A DNA stretch of 64,000 nt from Curtobacterium pusillum. Its GTDB lineage: Bacteria; Actinomycetota; Actinomycetes; Actinomycetales; Microbacteriaceae. Positions 7,942-14,925 of this stretch are shown here, in pieces (within the stretch, counting starts at the first letter, position 1; the number at the start of each line of letters is the position of its first letter). A program made the position numbers and the translations under genes. The notes under the pieces are model-generated. The model was not told the origin of the DNA. It saw only the letters and a list, made by a program, of their open reading frames with translations, and searched no databases. The stretch covers positions 3,162,001-3,226,000 of the forward strand of contig CP018783.1 of the NCBI GenBank assembly GCA_002025645.1, given 5' to 3'.

Positions 7942-8871
7942 GTGCCCCAGCAGCACCCCCACACCCCCACTGCAACGCCGCTGACGCGCCGCGAAGCCCT
8001 CGCCGCAGAACGCGCCACACCCCCCGCTCCGCGGACGCCCCGCATCCGCCGGACCCCCGCTGTCGTGAGTCGGCCGCCGCTGCCCGCCGTGACGGTGGCC
8101 GCGCCGGCTCCGACGCGGACGTTCCGATCCCGGGCGCTGGCGGCGATTCCGCTGACCGGTGCTGCTGCGGCGATGGCGCTGTTCACCGCCGCGGCGCTTC
8201 CCGCGCAGGCATCTACCGGCCCCGCCGTCACCGTGCCCGGCGGCACCCCGTCCGCTACCGGGCAGAGCTTCACCGCGACCGGGCTGACCGTGACCGTTGA
8301 CCGGGACGGCTACACCGTCACCAAGCCCGCCGTGAAGCCCGTGATCACCAAGACGACCACCAGCACCACGAACAGCGCCACAGCAGCGGCAGGTAGCACG
8401 GCTGCAGTCGCGCCCACCGGGACGATCGTGAACACCGGCGCCGGCGATATCCGCTGGCCCGTCGCCGGCAGCATCCGGGTCAGCTCCCCGTTCGGCCCCC
8501 GCCTCGCCCCGTGCGCGGCGTGCTCGTCGATCCACCAGGGCGCCGACATCACCCCCGGCGCCGGCACCCCCATCGGCGCCGTCGCCGCCGGCACCGTCCG
8601 AATCTCGGGCACCCACCCGGAGTACGGCCAGTACGTCATCATCGACCATCAGATCGACGGTCAGACCATCTCCACCCTCTACGCGCACATGATCTTCGGC
8701 TCGTCACCGCTGCATGCCGGGCAGAGCGTCGCCGTCGGGCAGCTCGTCGGCCTCGTCGGCAACACCGGCGCCAGCACCGGCGCCCACCTGCACCTGCAGG
8801 TCATGCTCGGCAGCAGCACCCCAATCGACCCCATTGCCTGGCTTACAACGAATGCCGGGCGCACCTTGTGA
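7942..8871 (+). CDS. Secreted M23 (LytM-type) metallopeptidase
   Basis: A cell-wall endopeptidase-like protein of about 309 residues. A long Pro/Ala-rich region with a hydrophobic export signal (ALAAIPLTGAAAAMALFTAAALPAQA) precedes a C-terminal M23 domain. That domain carries the zinc motifs HQGAD and HLHLQV with an intervening YAHM. A cysteine pair (CAAC) lies just before the first motif. The GTG at 7942 has a GGAG site at proper spacing; a GTG at 7792 overlapping the previous stop would add 50 poorly conserved residues. Its link to metal resistance is unclear. Confidence 0.85.
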   Translation: MPQQHPHTPTATPLTRREALAAERATPPAPRTPRIRRTPAVVSRPPLPAVTVAAPAPTRTFRSRALAAIPLTGAAAAMALFTAAALPAQASTGPAVTVPGGTPSATGQSFTATGLTVTVDRDGYTVTKPAVKPVITKTTTSTTNSATAAAGSTAAVAPTGTIVNTGAGDIRWPVAGSIRVSSPFGPRLAPCAACSSIHQGADITPGAGTPIGAVAAGTVRISGTHPEYGQYVIIDHQIDGQTISTLYAHMIFGSSPLHAGQSVAVGQLVGLVGNTGASTGAHLHLQVMLGSSTPIDPIAWLTTNAGRTL

Positions 8872-8974
8872 GCGGCGCCCACTCAGCCCGCTCCGCGGCA
8901 ACCATCCGATCGCGCGCCGACGATCGCCTCCGGGCCGGCGGCAGCGTTGTGGAGAGCCGGCCGGCTGCACGTCG

Positions 8975-9004
8975 CCGATCATCGGTCGATACCGATATGA
9001 TCGG
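8975..9004. promoter_or_regulatory. Tandem CmtR-type operators overlapping a leaderless promoter
   Basis: CCGAT-C-ATCGG (8975-8985) is followed by CCGAT-ATG-ATCGG (8992-9004). The second has the same half-sites and spacer length as the site before the repressor gene at 11045-11059. It contains a TATGAT -10-like hexamer (8996-9001) six bases before the ATG at 9008. This is consistent with repression by the ArsR-family protein at 11062 and with a leaderless transcript. All binding is inferred. Confidence 0.68.
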
Positions 9005-9007
9005 CGT

Positions 9008-9073
9008 ATGACGATCACTTGCCGGATGATGGTTCCCGTGTCTCGGCCGCCGCTTGTTGAGTCGAACCGATGA
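9008..9073 (+). CDS. Candidate 21-residue leader peptide upstream of cadD
   Basis: The frame ATG ACG ATC ACT TGC to CGA TGA encodes MTITCRMMVPVSRPPLVESNR. Its ATG lies three bases after the operator at the same distance as the real leaderless start of the regulator gene. Its TGA overlaps the cadD ATG by 4 bp (ATGA). cadD itself lacks a clear ribosome site, so translation could be coupled to this peptide. No similarity to a known leader is recognised. Confidence 0.45.
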   Translation: MTITCRMMVPVSRPPLVESNR

Positions 9074-9684
9074 TCGGCACGATTGCGGCGGCGGTGGGTC
9101 TCTTTGCTGCCACCAACATCGATGACGTCGTGGTCCTGACGGTTCTGTTCCTTGCATCGACGCGTGGAACGTTGCCGGGGTGGAAGGTCGTCGTCGGTCA
9201 GTACGCCGGCTTCATCGCCCTCGTCGCGATCAGTGTCCTCACTGCTGCGGGGCTCACCATCGTTCCGGACAAGTGGGTGGGACTGCTGGGGCTCATCCCC
9301 CTGGGTATTGGTCTGGTGGGGTTGGTCCGTGCTCTGCGACGACGCGGTGATGACGACGACGATGACGACGACTCGGCAGTGCGCGCCGGCGGGGTCCTCG
9401 GAGTCGCCGGGATCACCATCGCCAACGGCGCCGACAACATCTCCCTCTACACGCCGGTGTTCCGGACGACCCCGATCCCGGACACCGTGGTCACGATTGC
9501 GGTGTTCCTCGTGCTCGTCGCGGTGTGGTGCCTCGTGGCTCGCTTCGTGGGGACGAACAAGACCGTCACGGAAGCCCTCGAGAAGATCGAGCACTGGCTC
9601 GTGCCCGCCGTGTTCACGGGCCTGGGCCTCTACATCCTGATCGAGTCCGGCGTGATCGTGCGCCTCATCGACGTGCTCTCGTGA
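9070..9684 (+). CDS. cadD: CadD-family cadmium resistance transporter
   Basis: A 204-residue integral membrane protein of the CadD/LysE superfamily. It begins AAAVGLFAATNIDDVVVLTVLF, the family hallmark with an Asn-Asp-Asp triad in helix 1, and has a second hallmark GITIANGADNISLYTPVF in the middle. A run of eight aspartates forms a cytoplasmic loop and may bind cations. CadD exports Cd(II) or lowers its uptake. It is coupled by overlap to lspA downstream and lies under the operator pair at 8975-9004. Confidence 0.93.
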   Translation: MIGTIAAAVGLFAATNIDDVVVLTVLFLASTRGTLPGWKVVVGQYAGFIALVAISVLTAAGLTIVPDKWVGLLGLIPLGIGLVGLVRALRRRGDDDDDDDDSAVRAGGVLGVAGITIANGADNISLYTPVFRTTPIPDTVVTIAVFLVLVAVWCLVARFVGTNKTVTEALEKIEHWLVPAVFTGLGLYILIESGVIVRLIDVLS

Positions 9685-10196
9685 GAGCAAGCATCCGAGT
9701 GGTCGTGGTGCTGCTGATCGCCGCGGCCGCGCTCACCATCGACCAGCTCACCAAAGCGTGGGCACTGTCCGGCCTCGGCCCGTCGCGCACAATTGAGCTG
9801 GCTCCGGGTGCGACCCTCCAGCTCGTGTTCAACCCAGGCGTCGCTTTCAGCCTCGGCAGCGAGATGGGGCCGCCGCTCGCACTCGGCATCATCGCCCTGA
9901 CGTTGTGCCTGGCAACGTGGGCAGTCGTGCGCGCCGTGCGCGGCGCCGACATGCTCGCCACTGGGCTGATGAGCGTCGCCGTCGGCGGCGCCGCAGGCAA
10001 CCTCTGGGACCGCATCACCCGCGCCGAGTCCGGGCCACTCACCGGCGAAGTCGTCGACTTCATCAACATCGACTGGTTCGCCATCTTCAACGTCGCCGAC
10101 ATCTTCGCCACCCTGGGGATCGCCGGATTCGCGATCCGCTTCCTGATGCCGGGCAGGCACAAGGACGAGCCCGCGCCCACGGAGCGATCAGCGTGA
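9681..10196 (+). CDS. lspA: Lipoprotein signal peptidase II
   Basis: A 171-residue four-helix aspartic peptidase that cleaves lipoprotein signal peptides. Family motifs are present: DQLTKAW, NPGVAFSLG, GGAAGNLWDRI, VVDFI (first catalytic Asp) and FNVADIFATLG (second catalytic Asp). GTG at 9681 overlaps the cadD stop (GTGA). LspA copies in heavy-metal operons are known (as with PbrC in lead resistance), so this is probably an accessory copy rather than the housekeeping one. Confidence 0.94.
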   Translation: MRASIRVVVVLLIAAAALTIDQLTKAWALSGLGPSRTIELAPGATLQLVFNPGVAFSLGSEMGPPLALGIIALTLCLATWAVVRAVRGADMLATGLMSVAVGGAAGNLWDRITRAESGPLTGEVVDFINIDWFAIFNVADIFATLGIAGFAIRFLMPGRHKDEPAPTERSA

Positions 10197-10930
10197 ACGG
10201 GAACCCCTTCGCGGAAGCGATCCTCAGCGGACAGCTCCTGATCGCCGTGCCGGTCGCACTCCTGGCCGGGCTGGTGTCCTTCCTCTCACCATGCGTCCTC
10301 CCACTCGTCCCCGGGTACCTCGGCTTCATCGGCGGTGTCGCAGAGCAACGCCGCCGCAGCACGCTCACCCTGGGCGTGCTCCTGTTCATCCTCGGCTTCA
10401 CCGTCATCTTCGTCGCCTACGCCGCCGCATTCGGCGCCGCCGGCTTCTGGCTGATCCGCTGGCGCGACCTGCTCACGCAGATCCTCGGCGGCTTCGTCAT
10501 CATCATGGGACTCGTGTTCATCGGCCGCTTCGGGATCCTGCAGCGCACCCTCAAACCACGATGGAAACCGGCCACCGGCATCGCCGGCGCACCCCTGCTC
10601 GGGATCGTGTTCGGGCTCGGCTGGACCCCCTGCCTTGGCCCGACCCTCACCGCGATCAACCTGCTGAGCCTGCAAGCCGCGAGCACCTGGAACGGCGTCC
10701 TGCTCGGCATCGCCTACTGCCTCGGACTCGGCATCCCCTTCCTCCTCCTCGCCCTTGGAACCACCTGGGCCACCACCGCGATCAGCCGCGTTAAACGGCA
10801 CCTACGGACCGTGAACCTGATCGGTGGTGGCACGCTGATCCTCATCGGTGTCCTCATGGTCACCGGACTGTGGTCATCGCTGATGTACACGGTCGGCGCA
10901 CACATCGGCCAGTACGTCACGCTCCTCTAA
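10193..10930 (+). CDS. ccdA: CcdA-type thiol-disulfide transmembrane transporter
   Basis: A 245-residue protein with about six helices. It carries the paired CcdA/DsbD-beta motifs SPCVLPLVPGYLGF near residue 30 and GWTPCLGPTL near 145, whose cysteines pass electrons across the membrane. The GTG start at 10193 overlaps the lspA stop. In metal loci such proteins may keep extracytoplasmic thiols reduced for metal binding. The housekeeping function is cytochrome c maturation; the role here is inferred. Confidence 0.9.
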   Translation: MNGNPFAEAILSGQLLIAVPVALLAGLVSFLSPCVLPLVPGYLGFIGGVAEQRRRSTLTLGVLLFILGFTVIFVAYAAAFGAAGFWLIRWRDLLTQILGGFVIIMGLVFIGRFGILQRTLKPRWKPATGIAGAPLLGIVFGLGWTPCLGPTLTAINLLSLQAASTWNGVLLGIAYCLGLGIPFLLLALGTTWATTAISRVKRHLRTVNLIGGGTLILIGVLMVTGLWSSLMYTVGAHIGQYVTLL

Positions 10931-11044
10931 CACCCAGGTGCAGCCCGCTGCAACGCATGGTCGACGGCGGCATCCCCATGGTCACGATCGAGCAAGCACC
11001 GCCCCAGAACCAATGGCCGACCTTGAACGCACGAACCGCGCTAC

Positions 11045-11059
11045 GCCGATATCATCGGC
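11045..11059. promoter_or_regulatory. CmtR-type operator and leaderless promoter of the regulator gene
   Basis: GCCGAT-ATC-ATCGGC is a perfect inverted repeat ending two bases before the ATG at 11062. TATCAT at 11050-11055 fits a -10 element six bases before that ATG, so the mRNA is probably leaderless. A TTGAAC at 11023 is a possible -35 with a long spacer. The site matches the second operator before the cadD leader in half-sites, spacer and distance to the start. Confidence 0.72.
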
Positions 11060-11061
11060 AT

Positions 11062-11409
11062 ATGCCGATCGTAGAAGCGCGGGGCGATCTTGCCGCGGTA
11101 TCGCTGTTCCACTCTCTCGCAGACCCGACCCGGCTGCGCATCCTGCGCCGACTCCGCCACGGGGAAGCTCGCGTGAGCGACCTCGTCGCGGAGCTCGGTC
11201 TTGCCCAATCGACCCTCTCCGAGCACGTCGCGTGCCTTCGCGACTGCGCACTCGTGGAGGGGCGGGCGCAGGGCCGGCAAGTGTTCTACAGCCTCGCCCG
11301 TCCGGAGTTGATGGACCTCCTCGAGTCCGCGGAGACACTGCTGCAGGCCACCGGCTACCAAGTCGATCTCTGCGGCACCTATGGCTCGGACGCGAGGGCT
11401 GGCGAATGA
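11062..11409 (+). CDS. cmtR: CmtR-like Cd(II)/Pb(II)-sensing ArsR-family repressor
   Basis: A 115-residue winged-helix repressor. The recognition helix region is VSDLVAELGLAQSTLSEHVACLRDC. Cys58, Cys62 and Cys104 match in number and spacing the three cysteine ligands of mycobacterial CmtR (C57, C61, C102). This points to Cd(II) or Pb(II) sensing rather than arsenic. The operator abuts the start codon, which supports a leaderless start at 11062. It overlaps the CDF exporter gene by ATGA and probably also controls cadD 2 kb upstream. Confidence 0.9.
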   Translation: MPIVEARGDLAAVSLFHSLADPTRLRILRRLRHGEARVSDLVAELGLAQSTLSEHVACLRDCALVEGRAQGRQVFYSLARPELMDLLESAETLLQATGYQVDLCGTYGSDARAGE

Positions 11410-12044
11410 GCACGCTCACCGAAACCGAAACGGAGCAGCTCACCCGACGAGGGCTCCGCCTCGCGCAGTTCACCGTCGCATACAACGTCCTCGAAGGAAT
11501 CGTCGCCATCACGGCTGGGATCGCCGCGGGACTCGTTTCCGTCATCGGGTTCGGTATCGACTCCGGAATCGAATCGATCGTCGCCGTGCTGGTGGGCATC
11601 CGCCTCGCCGCCAGGCTCCGCCACGGCGAAGCGGACGAGGGTAAGGAGCGACGCACGTTGAAGTTCGTCGCCGTGACGTTCTTCCTCCTCGCCGCCTACG
11701 TCGTGATCGATGGCATCCGCAGCCTGATCACCCACGAAACACCGGAGACCTCCCCGGTCAGCATCGTGCTGCTGGTCCTCTCGATCATCGTCATGCCGGT
11801 CCTCGCCGCACTCAAGACCCGAGTCGGCAAGAAGCTCGACGACCCGCTCATCCTCGCCGACGCGGCAGAAACTCGAATCTGTGTCCTCCTCAGCGTCGCG
11901 ACCCTCATCGGACTCCTCCTCTACACCCTCACCGGCGCAGCCTGGCTCGACCCCGTTGCAGGATTCGTCATCGCCCTCTTCGCCATCCACGAAGGACGCG
12001 AGGCGTGGGAAGGCGAACTCGTGGAAGACGACGATGACGACTAA
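11406..12044 (+). CDS. Cation diffusion facilitator (CDF) efflux protein
   Basis: A 212-residue six-helix metal/proton antiporter without the usual long cytoplasmic tail. GFGIDSGIESIVAVLVGIR and the later ILADAAETRICVLLS hold the two halves of the membrane metal site, and an acidic tail (EDDDDD) ends the protein. Coupling by ATGA overlap to the CmtR-like repressor suggests Cd(II), Pb(II) or Zn(II) export. It is shorter than the CzcD average of about 300 residues, as in a known small CDF subgroup. Confidence 0.88.
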   Translation: MSTLTETETEQLTRRGLRLAQFTVAYNVLEGIVAITAGIAAGLVSVIGFGIDSGIESIVAVLVGIRLAARLRHGEADEGKERRTLKFVAVTFFLLAAYVVIDGIRSLITHETPETSPVSIVLLVLSIIVMPVLAALKTRVGKKLDDPLILADAAETRICVLLSVATLIGLLLYTLTGAAWLDPVAGFVIALFAIHEGREAWEGELVEDDDDD

Positions 12045-12060
12045 AGCGACCGCCTCATAG

Positions 12061-12121
12061 CGACACCGAATGCCGCCCAAAAGCCGACACCAAGCGCAGC
12101 TGCTCACACTCAGATGACTGG
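12061..12121. repeat. Copy 1 of a ~55-bp near-repeat (also at 24574-24628)
   Basis: It has the form CGACACCGAA, then 24 bp further on CGACACCAAGCGCAGCTGCTCAC, then CAGATGACTGG. The same layout with the same 24-bp step occurs at 24574-24628. Each copy lies within 30 bp of the stop codon of a plus-strand gene. It could be a dispersed repeat or a boundary of the 12.5-kb segment between the copies. Confidence 0.6.
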
Positions 12122-12160
12122 GCTGCTCACACACCCTGGCGTTCCGTCGGAACGGACGGT

Positions 12161-12188
12161 TGTAGCGGAATCGTTCGTATTCGCTACA
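12161..12188. terminator. Inverted repeat at convergent gene ends
   Basis: TGTAGCGGAAT and ATTCGCTACA pair around a short loop with one bulged base. It overlaps the stop codon of the glycosylase-like gene and faces the end of the CDF gene, so a bidirectional terminator is likely. Confidence 0.5.
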
Positions 12189-12768
12189 CCGGTCGCTTCA
12201 GTGCGGCAAGCTGGAGTGCTTGCACGGAACGTCGTTGTTGTTCCGCGCGGTGGCGGCCGTTGGCGGGAGAGGGGTGTGGCGCCGCGATGACGGGTATGAG
12301 TCTGGGGTGCTCGTCCAGGGTGAGATGCCGCATGACTCCGTCAAGGGCAACGGTCCCGTAAGTGACGATGGCGTCGAGCACGGGGAGCGCCTCGAGCAAA
12401 GCTCCGAGGGCGCGTCGCCCCTCGTCGATGTCCGCAGGTCGTACGCGGCCGGGGACTTCCCAGGGGATGAGGTTCCAGCGGAGGTACTCGTTGCGTGCGA
12501 GTCCGGACTCGATGCGGGCTGCGCGGAACGCGGCCGCGGTCGGGCCCGGGTTGTCCTCGCTGCAGACCGCCGCGTGCGCGGCGGCAATGGTCTGCGGGCC
12601 GGGCGACTGCATGAGGACCAGCACGCGGCTTGATGTGCCGCCGGATCGTGGGTCGAAGCTCGGGACGAACCGTCGCGAGCCGTCCGGTGCGGTGCGCCAT
12701 GTCTCGGCGAGGGCGTTCAGCGATCGAACGTCCGCGAGCTCGTCCGCGAGCTCCTCGGCGGTGCTCAC
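12184..12768 (-). CDS. Uracil-DNA glycosylase superfamily protein
   Basis: A 194-residue protein with the superfamily landmarks VLVLMQSPGPQT (active-site loop), YLRWNLIPWEVPG and a C-terminal APHPSP motif like the HPSP loop that contacts DNA. Base-excision activity is likely but the substrate base is not certain. The GTG start overlaps the stop codon of the upstream TDT transporter gene (GTGA). The internal ATG would remove the conserved N-terminal part. Confidence 0.75.
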   Translation of the reverse strand: MSTAEELADELADVRSLNALAETWRTAPDGSRRFVPSFDPRSGGTSSRVLVLMQSPGPQTIAAAHAAVCSEDNPGPTAAAFRAARIESGLARNEYLRWNLIPWEVPGRVRPADIDEGRRALGALLEALPVLDAIVTYGTVALDGVMRHLTLDEHPRLIPVIAAPHPSPANGRHRAEQQRRSVQALQLAALKRPV

Positions 12769-13928
12769 GCCGGCTGTGGCGGTGCCAGGAGGGTGCCTCG
12801 GATGACGGAGCCGTGGAAGGTGCGGACGGCAACGGTGATCCACGCGGCGACGAGGCCGACGTAGTAGACAACTGCGAGGACGGCGACGACGGTGAGTCCG
12901 GAGTGCAGGGCCAGGCCGTTCAGGCCGGTGACGCAGGTCCCGACGGGGAACGTGAAGGACCACCAGGTCAGGCTGAACGGCAAGTGCTCTCGGGCAGTGC
13001 GGATGGTGATCGCGAGGGCGATGACGGTCCACAGCAGCGCGAAGCCGAGCATCGCGAACCCGTACACCAGCGCCACGACCAGCAGGGCATGCGCGGTACT
13101 CGCATCGACAACGGTGGGGGCGTTCGATGCGAGGAGGTTCACGGCGGTGATCGACTGTCCGACCGGCCCGAGGACGATCCACAGAGTCGGGACCATGCCC
13201 GCGGCGCCGACCTTGTGCTGCGCGAGACGGTTCCAGATCAGCGTGATCACCACCAGCGACGTGATGAGGCTGAGGCCGAAGAAGCCGTAGCAGGACCACA
13301 GCAGCGTCTCCCGCGCCTGCCCGGCGGGAGCGTACGGCAGCAGGAGCGCACCGGTGGAGGCGGACACCATCGGCGGGACGATCGGCATCAGCCAACCGCC
13401 GAACGCGGAGTCGGGCGTGTTCTCGTGGCGGGTGAACGCCAGGTACGGCACGAGCACTGCCGTGAGCAGTCCTCCGATGGTGCCGATGCTCCAGAGCACC
13501 CAGTCGACGGTGACGGCAGCCGGGAGGCCGATCCAGTCCTTGCCGAGCAGGATCGTTCCGGCACCAACGGTGAGGAACGCCATCGGCGGTGCCCCGTAGA
13601 AGTGGGAGATGACCGGGTGCAGGTGGTGCTTCGCTGCGGTGCTCCGGTAGCGGATCCAGTGCAGCACCGTCGCGATCGTGAGGGCGACGAGCAGGACCGC
13701 GGCGATCGCCCATACGACCGTCGCCGCAGTGCGCAGACCTGGGAACTGCAGCGGCAACGACGCAGCCGCGACGGCGACGATCCCGGTCCCCATGATCGAT
13801 GCGAACCAGTTCGGGGTCAGGTTCGACACGATCAGCCCGGGCCGCTCCAACTCCCGGAACAACCGCCGTTCTTGCACACCATGCTCGGAACGTGCGGGTG
13901 CGGGTGCATGGGCGAGGTGAGCGGACAT
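12765..13928 (-). CDS. TDT-family (TehA/SLAC1-like) anion transporter
   Basis: A 387-residue membrane protein with about ten helices that begins LTPNWFASIMGTGIVAVAAASLPLQFPG, the signature of the tellurite-resistance/dicarboxylate transporter family. SLAC1 relatives are anion channels, TehA gives tellurite resistance, and the fungal relative Ssu1 exports sulfite. The substrate here is unknown. It is divergent from a LysR-type regulator gene with only 70 bp between the starts, so that regulator probably controls it. Confidence 0.88.
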   Translation of the reverse strand: MSAHLAHAPAPARSEHGVQERRLFRELERPGLIVSNLTPNWFASIMGTGIVAVAAASLPLQFPGLRTAATVVWAIAAVLLVALTIATVLHWIRYRSTAAKHHLHPVISHFYGAPPMAFLTVGAGTILLGKDWIGLPAAVTVDWVLWSIGTIGGLLTAVLVPYLAFTRHENTPDSAFGGWLMPIVPPMVSASTGALLLPYAPAGQARETLLWSCYGFFGLSLITSLVVITLIWNRLAQHKVGAAGMVPTLWIVLGPVGQSITAVNLLASNAPTVVDASTAHALLVVALVYGFAMLGFALLWTVIALAITIRTAREHLPFSLTWWSFTFPVGTCVTGLNGLALHSGLTVVAVLAVVYYVGLVAAWITVAVRTFHGSVIRGTLLAPPQPA

Positions 13929-13947
13929 GCACCCAGCGTGCGCGTGT

Positions 13948-13964
13948 TTCCCATGGTTCGGGAA
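13948..13964. promoter_or_regulatory. LysR-type operator (T-N11-A) between TDT and LysR genes
   Basis: TTCCC-ATGGTTC-GGGAA is an inverted repeat with the T-N11-A pattern of LysR-family sites, in the middle of the 70-bp divergent intergenic region. CACAAT at 13985-13990 may be the -10 element for the regulator gene, giving an almost leaderless GTG start. Confidence 0.62.
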
Positions 13965-13998
13965 CGGCGAACTCGTTGGCGGGGCACAATGTTTGCTT

Positions 13999-14925
13999 GT
14001 GGCACTGCGACGGCTGACCGACCGGACCCTGGACCTCGACACTCTCGAGGTCCTCGTCCGCGTCGCGGAAACCGGTTCGTTGACCCGCGCGGCCGAAGTG
14101 TTGGGGGTGACACAGCAGGCGGTGTCTGCGCGACTGCGTGCCGCGGAGCAGGCGATCGGTCAGCCGCTGGCGCACCGGAGAGCATCCGGGACAGCTTTGA
14201 CCGACGCCGGCCGGGTGGTGCTCGGTCTGGCCGTTCCGGTGTTGGAGGCGTCGCAGCGGCTCGAAGCAGGACTTGTCGCGCTTCGAGAACCGGCGGGATC
14301 CCTCGTGGTCGCAGCGTCGCAGACGATCGCCGAACTCTTGCTGCCTGGATGGTTGCTCACCCACCGTGCTGCCGCGCCCGATGCGCCGGTCCGATTGATC
14401 GCGGGCAACTCCACCGCTGTGATCGACCTTGTTCGCTCCGGCGCTGCCGACGTCGGATTCACGGAGACCCCTGCTGCGCCACCTGACCTCTCCTCTCTGG
14501 TGGTCGACGAGGACGAACTCGTGGTTGTCGTCGCTCCGCACCATCCGTGGGCGCGGGCTTCGAGCATCACCGCGGATGACCTCGCGGAGACGCCGCTACT
14601 GCTCCGTGAGGAAGGGTCCGGCACCCGCGCCACGGTCGAGGCGTGGCTCGACGATGCGGGCCGCACCCTCGTTCCGCCAGCGGCGGTACTGGAGACGACG
14701 GGCATCATCCGGGCCAACGCTCGAGCGGGCATCGCTCCGGCGGTGATGAGTCTCCGCACCGTCGGCAGGGACCTCGCCGACGGTGCCCTCGTCCGAGTGC
14801 CGCTGCTCGGCCCGCCGCTGATCCGGTCGCTGCGTGCGATCTGGTCGGGCCACCCCGGGCCTGCTGTCACGGCGTTTTTGGACACCGCTCGCAGCTCGAG
14901 TGCCGGTGGTCAGATCAGTCCGTAG
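13999..14925 (+). CDS. LysR-family transcriptional regulator
   Basis: A 308-residue protein with the N-terminal winged helix LDTLEVLVRVAETGSLTRAAEVLGVTQQAVSARLRAAEQ and a C-terminal two-lobe effector domain. The GTG at 13999 starts the conserved fold directly. It probably activates the divergent TDT transporter gene through the box at 13948-13964. Its 3' end overlaps the convergent enolase gene by 16 bp, an uncommon arrangement. Confidence 0.92.
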   Translation: MALRRLTDRTLDLDTLEVLVRVAETGSLTRAAEVLGVTQQAVSARLRAAEQAIGQPLAHRRASGTALTDAGRVVLGLAVPVLEASQRLEAGLVALREPAGSLVVAASQTIAELLLPGWLLTHRAAAPDAPVRLIAGNSTAVIDLVRSGAADVGFTETPAAPPDLSSLVVDEDELVVVVAPHHPWARASSITADDLAETPLLLREEGSGTRATVEAWLDDAGRTLVPPAAVLETTGIIRANARAGIAPAVMSLRTVGRDLADGALVRVPLLGPPLIRSLRAIWSGHPGPAVTAFLDTARSSSAGGQISP

